Shown here piece by piece: positions 7,138 through 11,896 of a stretch of DNA of 11,896 nucleotides. The stretch is from positions 1 through 11,896 of the forward strand of contig DATEMG010000725.1 of assembly GCA_035275805.1 (NCBI GenBank), given 5' to 3'. The DNA is from JAJVID01 sp035275805 (GTDB lineage Bacteria; Acidobacteriota; Blastocatellia; RBC074). Position 1 is the first letter of the stretch. Each line of letters opens with the position of its first letter. The notes beneath the pieces were generated by a model, which was not told where the DNA came from, made no database searches, and saw only the letters and a program-made list of their open reading frames with translations. A program made the position numbers and the translations under genes.

Positions 7138-7274
7138 GCCACAGAGCCACAGAGCCACAGAGCCACAGAGATGGAGAGGCGGAGAAACAGAGAAATGGAT
7201 CGTCCTTAATTTTCTGCCCCGCTGTCCCTCCTTCCCTCTGTCTCTCTTTCTCTGTGCCTCTGTGTCTCTGTGGC
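7138..7274. repeat. Octanucleotide tandem repeats facing each other as a long fold-back
   Basis: GCCACAGA is repeated four times without error at 7138-7169. The right arm, 7251-7274, reads on the other strand as three units, GCCACAGA, GACACAGA and GGCACAGA, so the arms pair over 24 bases with two mismatches. The interior is purine-rich on the left (GAGAGGCGGAGAAACAGAG) and pyrimidine-rich on the right, extending partial pairing. It fills nearly all of the 165-base gap between two minus-strand genes: 10 bases after the dehydrogenase stop and 18 bases before the next start. There is no open reading frame inside. It could be a dispersed repeat, an mRNA stabiliser or a partial terminator. Confidence 0.85.
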
Positions 7275-7284
7275 AGATTTTGTC

Positions 7285-8259
<975 letters not shown>

Positions 8260-8262
8260 TTT

Positions 8263-8318
8263 CAGGTTCCAGGTTTCAGGTTTCAGGTTTCAGGTTTCAG
8301 ATTTCAGATTTCAGATTT
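8263..8318. repeat. Heptanucleotide tandem array, 8 units
   Basis: Eight consecutive 7-base units: CAGGTTC, four times CAGGTTT, then three times CAGATTT. The array begins 3 bases upstream of the dehydrogenase start codon at 8259 and would be transcribed in that gene's leader. There is no coding potential. The phase is perfect, with no insertion or deletion between units. Confidence 0.9.
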
Positions 8319-8345
8319 CTGCCGTTTGTGACGACTGAACAACCG

Positions 8346-8373
8346 CTGACACCTGACACCTCACACCTGACAC
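8346..8373. repeat. Second heptanucleotide array, 4 units, inverted relative to the first
   Basis: The units are CTGACAC, CTGACAC, CTCACAC and CTGACAC. Read on the opposite strand in shifted phase they are CAGGTGT-type, one base different from the CAGGTTT units at 8263-8297. The two arrays can therefore pair as an imperfect hairpin across a 27-base spacer. Confidence 0.85.
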
Positions 8374-8376
8374 CTA

Positions 8377-8428
8377 TTTCAAGTTTCAAGTTTGAATGCT
8401 ACTCTGAAGACTGCAATTTTAACTTGAA
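8377..8428. repeat. TTTCAAG direct repeats with an inverted copy
   Basis: TTTCAAG occurs twice in tandem (8377-8383 and 8384-8390). The octamer TTCAAGTT, present twice there, has its exact reverse complement AACTTGAA at 8421-8428. This is a third short-repeat type in the same 192-base divergent spacer and lies just upstream of the glycosyltransferase start. I see no confident promoter among the repeats for either divergent gene. Confidence 0.6.
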
Positions 8429-8451
8429 TCATCAAATTTGAAATATCAATT

Positions 8452-10191
8452 GTGCGAACCGACCGTCTTCCTTTAATCAGAGAAAGAGACAATCCCGAAC
8501 ACTTCTATTTGATCGCGCTCCTCTTTCTGTGCGGGGCCGTCTACTTCTACGGGCTCGGGCGATTGCCGTTCATCGGCCCCGACGAACCGCGCTACGCCGA
8601 AGTCGCGCGAGAGATGTACGCGACCGGAGACTGGATTACTCCGCGACTCGGCGGGATCAAATGGTTCGAGAAGCCCGCGCTGGCCTACTGGCTCCTGGCC
8701 ACGGGCTACGCGGTGTTCGGCGAGAACGAATTCGGCGCCCGGTTCGGCGTCGCCGTGGCCTCGACTTTAGCCGCGCTGCTGCTCTACTTCTTCGGCCGCC
8801 GCGCGCGTTCGGCGCGGTTCGGATATTTGAGCGCGGCGGCGCTCGTTACCTGCGGGTTATGGCCGGGCTTCGCGCGCGGCGTAACATGCGACCTGCCGCT
8901 GACCGTCGCGATCGAATTCGCGCTCCTCAGCTTCTTTCTCTGGGAGAGCAAAGAATCGGGGGCCGGCGACGACCGGCTCTGGTACGTCTTCTGTTTCGCG
9001 CTGGGCCTGGCGACGTTGGCGAAGGGCCTGGCCGGAGTCGCCCTGCCGATGATGATCATTGCGCCATACCTGATTCTGACCGGCGCCTGGAGGTCGCTGC
9101 TGAGACCGCGCCTGATCATATTCGGCGCGTTGATATTCCTGGCGACGGCGGCCGTCTGGTACGCGCCGGTTATCGCGAGGAACGGCCGCGAATTCATCGA
9201 CGAATTTTTCATCGGCCATCATTTCCAGCGTTACCTGTCGAATAAATACCGCCACCCGCAGCCGTTCTATTTTTTCCCTCTGGTCGCAGTCGCTGGGTGT
9301 TTCCCGTGGTCGTTCTATCTGCTCTCGTCAGTGACGCGGACTAAGGTTCGCGCCGGGCGCGGACGGACTGAACTGGGACAGACTGAAGTCTATCCCACAA
9401 CCAAAGTCATTCCCAATGACCGGCTCCATCTGTTTTTGCTCCTCTGGATCGTCGCCCCGATAGCCTTCTTCTCGTTTTCGGGTTCGAAGCTGCCGGGCTA
9501 CATACTGCCGATTTTTCCGGCGGTCGCGCTGGTCATAGGCGGGGAACTCGAGCGCTGGTGGCGCGATGAATCGCGGCCTCCGGCGCTGCCGCAGTTTTTG
9601 ACGGCGGCGTTCACGGCGGCGGCCGGAATCGGCGCCGGCTTTCTTCTTCAGCGCGAACTCGGCGTGAGCGCGCGCGACGCGTGGTTGATGGGATCGATCG
9701 CCTTTCTAGCGGCAGCCATCTACCTGGGATTGCTGTTATTCAAAAACGGCAGAGTCGCCACGCTCTATCTGCCGATCGGGCTGGCTGTGATACTCGTCGC
9801 CGCCACGCATCTGGTCTTCCCCGGGCTGGGCAATCGGGAGTCTTTGAAGAGACTCTCGCTGACGGCTCTTGAATCGGCGCGTCCCTACGAGCGTTTAGTC
9901 TTCTTCATCAACAATGACCAGAGCATAAATTTTTACGCCGCGAATCTGCCGCTGCGCGATGAACGCTCGGAACTCGTGACCGCCAAGTCCGGCGAAGAGA
10001 TCGAGATGCTCATCGAGGCCGGCCGCAGTCAGAGTATCCTGGTTATGACGCCAAAGCGGTGGAGAGACGGCGTGACTAAATCAGGATTGCTGCGCGCCGA
10101 GAAAATCGGAGAACAGAACTTCAACGCCAGTTGCTCGCCCGAATGCGATTGGGTGTTGCTGCGCGCGCAGCCGGCGCGATACCAGGAGTGA
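8452..10191 (+). CDS. ArnT-like GT39/GT83 polyprenyl-phosphate-dependent membrane glycosyltransferase
   Basis: A 579-residue integral membrane transferase with about a dozen hydrophobic segments up to residue 455 and a soluble C-terminal domain (about 456-579). The first extracytoplasmic loop carries DEPRYAEVAREM (44-55) and WFEKP (71-75), the hallmark of ArnT and related PMT-fold enzymes that take a sugar from a lipid phosphate. HHFQRYLSNKY (256-266) and SGSKLPGYILP (343-353) match later conserved ArnT blocks. ArnT adds aminoarabinose to lipid A, but the donor and acceptor here are unknown. The start is GTG at 8452 with no clear ribosome binding site, and no better in-frame start precedes the DEPRY motif, so the start is uncertain by a few codons. 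A hydrophilic insert-like loop (about 296-322) is encoded partly by a palindromic repeat. Hsp33 follows by 29 bases and is probably co-transcribed. Confidence 0.87.
   Translation: MRTDRLPLIRERDNPEHFYLIALLFLCGAVYFYGLGRLPFIGPDEPRYAEVAREMYATGDWITPRLGGIKWFEKPALAYWLLATGYAVFGENEFGARFGVAVASTLAALLLYFFGRRARSARFGYLSAAALVTCGLWPGFARGVTCDLPLTVAIEFALLSFFLWESKESGAGDDRLWYVFCFALGLATLAKGLAGVALPMMIIAPYLILTGAWRSLLRPRLIIFGALIFLATAAVWYAPVIARNGREFIDEFFIGHHFQRYLSNKYRHPQPFYFFPLVAVAGCFPWSFYLLSSVTRTKVRAGRGRTELGQTEVYPTTKVIPNDRLHLFLLLWIVAPIAFFSFSGSKLPGYILPIFPAVALVIGGELERWWRDESRPPALPQFLTAAFTAAAGIGAGFLLQRELGVSARDAWLMGSIAFLAAAIYLGLLLFKNGRVATLYLPIGLAVILVAATHLVFPGLGNRESLKRLSLTALESARPYERLVFFINNDQSINFYAANLPLRDERSELVTAKSGEEIEMLIEAGRSQSILVMTPKRWRDGVTKSGLLRAEKIGEQNFNASCSPECDWVLLRAQPARYQE
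9375..9396. repeat. 22-base palindrome inside the glycosyltransferase gene
   Basis: Positions 9375-9384 (GGGACAGACT) pair with 9387-9396 (AGTCTATCCC) with one mismatch. The flanking T9374/A9397 extends the symmetry. It resembles short REP-type palindromes I recall from intergenic regions of related genomes, but here it is translated as about LGQTEVYP in a hydrophilic loop (residues about 308-315). Confidence 0.6.
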
Positions 10192-10220
10192 CGGCGCAAT
10201 TTGGGGGCGTCTTACGGCAT

Positions 10221-11141
10221 ATGAAATTGGAACATAAACAAGACCATTTGATTCTGGCCACCAACGCAGACGCCATGATTCGCCTGATCGCGGTGGTGGC
10301 TACCGATCTCGTCGCCGAGGCATGCGATCGTCACAGGACCGCGCCCACGGCCTCGGCCGCGCTCGGGAGGACACTGAGCGGGGCGCTGCTGTTGGGCTGC
10401 GCGTTCAAAGACCTCGAATACATCACCCTCCGTTTCGATTGTGACGGCCCGGTCGGCGGCATCGTCACCGAAGCCGGCGCGGGCGGCTCGGTTCGCGGCT
10501 ACGTTAAGAACCCGGCGGCGCACCTGCCCCCGAATTCAGTGGGGAAACTCGACGTGAGAGGGATTGTCGGCGGCGGGATGTTGCACGTCATTCGCGAAGC
10601 CGGGTTCGAGATCGGTTTGATGAAGGAGCCTTATTACGGCTCGACCCCGATCGTTTCGGGAGAGATCGCCGAGGACATCGCGCATTACCTGGCGGTCTCC
10701 GAGCAGATCAATTCGGTGGTCTCGCTCGGAGTCTTCGTCGAATCCGAGCGGGAGCGCGTGACCGCGGCGGGTGGCTATATGATTCAGGCGATGCCCGGCG
10801 CCGAGGAGAGCGCGATCGCCGCAATCGAGAAAGCCGCGGCGGACGCCCCGTCCGTCACCGAGGCGATTCGCGGCGGCGCGGACGCCACCGAGATGTTGCG
10901 ACTCGCCCTCAAAGGCCTTTCCTTCGACACCCTCGAATCGCGTCCGGTCGAGTTCCGTTGTAAATGCTCTTACGAGCGTGTCGTGAGGATCGTCACCGCG
11001 CTCGGACGTGAAGAAGTCGAAGACATGATCGAAAAGGACAAGGGCGCGGAACTGACCTGCCATTTCTGCAACTCAGTCTACTATCTGGATGAGGATGCGC
11101 TTCGAGGAATACTCGAACCGCCTCCGCCGGTCTTGATGTGA
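10221..11141 (+). CDS. hslO: Hsp33 redox-regulated molecular chaperone
   Basis: A 306-residue cytoplasmic holdase activated by oxidative unfolding. The C-terminal zinc motif is complete: CKC at 247-249 and CHFC at 280-283, a CXC-X30-CXXC arrangement typical of the family, whose cysteines form disulfides and release zinc under oxidative stress. The N-terminal domain is recognisable from TASAALGRTLSGALLLG (43-59), FDCDGPVGGIVTEA (72-85), VRGYVKNP (91-98) and GGGMLHVI (117-124). The frame stays open back to an ATG at 10131, which would overlap the glycosyltransferase and add 30 Ala/Arg-rich residues unlike Hsp33. ATG 10221 gives the usual length and begins in the right place (MKLEHKQDHLILATN). 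A G-run at 10203-10207 is a distant, weak ribosome binding site. The gene follows the glycosyltransferase by 29 bases. Confidence 0.96.
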   Translation: MKLEHKQDHLILATNADAMIRLIAVVATDLVAEACDRHRTAPTASAALGRTLSGALLLGCAFKDLEYITLRFDCDGPVGGIVTEAGAGGSVRGYVKNPAAHLPPNSVGKLDVRGIVGGGMLHVIREAGFEIGLMKEPYYGSTPIVSGEIAEDIAHYLAVSEQINSVVSLGVFVESERERVTAAGGYMIQAMPGAEESAIAAIEKAAADAPSVTEAIRGGADATEMLRLALKGLSFDTLESRPVEFRCKCSYERVVRIVTALGREEVEDMIEKDKGAELTCHFCNSVYYLDEDALRGILEPPPPVLM

Positions 11142-11216
11142 TCCGGTCGGATTTATTTCAAAAATTCCGTAGACGAAAATTTAGAGCGGTTTGCAATTGT
11201 GTATACGAGACTCCGG

Positions 11217-11238
11217 GCGCGAGTCGTTCGCCTCGCGC
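11217..11238. terminator. GC-rich hairpin, possible Hsp33 terminator and diverged repeat copy
   Basis: GCGCGAG (11217-11223) pairs with CTCGCGC (11232-11238) around an 8-base loop, followed by TTCTTTCC. It starts 75 bases after the Hsp33 stop and could terminate it. It also resembles the right arm of the next hairpin (GCGCGAGT.GTT...TCGCGCT.CT), so it may be a diverged copy of the same repeat. Confidence 0.4.
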
Positions 11239-11270
11239 TTCTTTCCTGATCGTACAAGGCCTCAAACACG

Positions 11271-11324
11271 GCGAGTAAACAACTCGCCCCACATAAGGAA
11301 TTGTGGCGCGAGTTGTTTACTCGC
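11271..11324. repeat. Near-perfect 54-base hairpin with self-palindromic arms
   Basis: GCGAGTAAACAACTCGC (11271-11287) is the exact reverse complement of 11308-11324. Pairing continues, after one C-C mismatch, with CCACA (11289-11293) against TGTGG (11302-11306), leaving an 8-base loop: 22 of 23 positions pair. Each 17-base arm is also palindromic by itself (GCGAGT and ACTCGC around 5 bases), so a cruciform or two small hairpins are alternatives. The tail CTCCTCTTT could allow weak termination. Confidence 0.85.
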
Positions 11325-11345
11325 GCTCCTCTTTATTAATTCACC

Positions 11346-11434
11346 GCGAGCGAACTGGCGCCAACTCACGAGGAGGGGATGTCGTCTTTTGGAAGATCAT
11401 TCCCCCTCACTATGGATTGGCGCCGTTCGCTCGC
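11346..11434. repeat. Fold-back element of about 89 bases with 18-19 base terminal inverted repeats
   Basis: The left arm 11346-11364 (GCGAGCGAACTGGCGCCAA) and the right arm 11417-11434 are reverse complements apart from one extra T at 11356. Pairing resumes inside: GAGGAGGGGATG (11370-11381) against CATTCCCCCTC (11398-11408), then TCTT/AAGA (11385-11388 and 11393-11396) around TTGG. The element has no coding frame. Its size and shape fit a MITE-like or REP-type element or a structured RNA. I saw no target-site duplication. Confidence 0.7.
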
Positions 11435-11476
11435 ATCCGATCCGGCGCGGAAACTACCAGGGCGGACTTCACAAAA

Positions 11477-11508
11477 CCTTCACACCGACGTGAAGGCGCA
11501 TTTTTTTT
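11477..11508. terminator. Bidirectional intrinsic terminator
   Basis: CCTTCAC (11477-11483) pairs with GTGAAGG (11490-11496) around a 6-base loop. Read rightward, CGCA is followed by eight T residues (11501-11508). Read leftward, the stem is followed directly by TTTTG. It lies 37 bases beyond the stop of the minus-strand TPR gene, which it probably terminates, and would also stop read-through from the Hsp33 side. Confidence 0.8.
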
Positions 11509-11533
11509 GAGCAGTGAAATTAATTTCGGAAGG

Positions 11534-11896
11534 TCAATAACCAATGCGACGGAGCAGGTCACGGAACCGCGGGTATTCGCGCAGCCGTTGGAAGCGGGGC
11601 TCCACGTTGAGCCACATGAGTTGAGCGGCACGCTCCAGGTAAGCGGCCTCTAGCAAGTCGAGCGTCTTTTGATCATCACCCAGGGCCAGGTGGATGAGCG
11701 CGAGGAAGTACGAAGATGAATATTTCTCGGATGGATTCGACTGCTTTTCGTCCAGCAGACGGAGGGCTTCATCCCGGTCGCCGGCCATTGCGCGAGCGGC
11801 GATCAATTCGGCCTGGATAGGAACGTCGCCTTTTGACGCGGCTACCGCGCGCTGGAAGCTGTCAACAGCTTCCTCAAACATTCCCTCTTGCCAATA
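11534..11896 (-). CDS. C-terminal part of a TPR-repeat protein (runs off the right edge)
   Basis: The last 120 residues of a larger protein. The frame has an ATG at 11881 but stays open to the window edge, reading YWQEG before MFEEAV. This completes a TPR helix (G-x-F-x-E-A-x-x-x-F-x-x-A), so the true start lies outside the window. A second TPR-like pair follows (GDRDEALRLLDE, then YFLALIHLALGDDQKTLDLLEAAY). The ending WLNVEPRFQRLR...YPRFRDLLRRIG is typical of long proteins, common in Acidobacteriota, in which a winged-helix or Ser/Thr kinase domain is followed by TPR repeats. That N-terminal domain cannot be seen, so the function is open. TPRs mediate protein contacts. The gene converges on Hsp33. 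Confidence 0.8.
   Translation of the reverse strand, partial: YWQEGMFEEAVDSFQRAVAASKGDVPIQAELIAARAMAGDRDEALRLLDEKQSNPSEKYSSSYFLALIHLALGDDQKTLDLLEAAYLERAAQLMWLNVEPRFQRLREYPRFRDLLRRIGY

Larger units (their letters stand above)
11142..11533. other. 392-base convergent intergenic region with stacked fold-back structures
   Basis: No gene is apparent in this gap between Hsp33 and the convergent TPR gene. In order it holds a GC-rich hairpin (11217-11238), a near-perfect 54-base hairpin (11271-11324), a roughly 89-base fold-back (11346-11434) and a bidirectional terminator (11477-11508). These are listed separately. I saw no transposase remnant. Confidence 0.7.

Noticed and set aside
7138..7170. Short direct repeats resembling a CRISPR array
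   Set aside because: The units are 8 bases in immediate tandem with no spacers, and there are no cas genes.
8263..8373. Heptad arrays as a CRISPR array or transcription-factor operators
   Set aside because: There are no spacers, and the unit is too short and too regular. No palindromic operator stands out from the tandem pattern.
10131..10220. N-terminal extension of Hsp33 from an ATG at 10131
   Set aside because: It would overlap the glycosyltransferase and add 30 Ala/Arg-rich residues not seen in Hsp33. The ATG at 10221 gives the normal start.
11191..11653. Small plus-strand open frames in the convergent gap
   Set aside because: They run through the inverted repeats and the terminator and show no protein-like pattern or ribosome binding site.

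Overview
The window is about 60% GC and comes from a Gram-negative chromosome. It most resembles Acidobacteriota, possibly Blastocatellia-like. This rests on three impressions and no search: the exported enzymes, the TPR protein whose visible C-terminus (LNVEPRFQRLR...YPRFRDLLRRIG) is of a type common there, and intergenic spaces filled with several families of short palindromic or tandem repeats. I see no rRNA, tRNA, CRISPR array, transposase or phage gene.

Layout. At 126-1358 (+) is a SelA/DgaE-like PLP enzyme with a Tat-type signal. At 1650-3329 (+) is a secreted amidase-signature hydrolase. It converges on a small acidic protein of unknown function (3406-3804, -), with a hairpin terminator between them. 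A palindromic repeat cluster (4009-4107) follows. Then come three minus-strand genes: a secreted alpha/beta-hydrolase esterase (4182-5702), an uncharacterised membrane protein (5764-7119) and a Gfo/Idh/MocA sugar-nucleotide dehydrogenase (7285-8259). The gap between the last two is almost entirely an octanucleotide-repeat hairpin. Divergent from the dehydrogenase, across a heptanucleotide-repeat spacer, are an ArnT/GT39-type membrane glycosyltransferase (8452-10191, +) and the redox chaperone Hsp33 (10221-11141, +). A 392-base gap with three fold-back structures and a terminator leads to the C-terminal end of a TPR protein (11534-11896, -) that runs off the right edge.

How the genes work together. 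The dehydrogenase has motifs shared with UDP-GlcNAc 3-dehydrogenases, and the glycosyltransferase resembles lipid A aminoarabinose transferase, so this divergent pair may act in envelope glycolipid synthesis or modification. That is inference. Hsp33 is 29 bases behind the glycosyltransferase and may share its transcript. The PLP enzyme, amidase and esterase are all predicted to be exported, but nothing links them into one pathway.

I found no convincing new multi-gene system. The most unusual content is the non-coding DNA: at least six distinct short-repeat or fold-back families in under 12 kb, one of them (9375-9396) in frame inside the glycosyltransferase gene.
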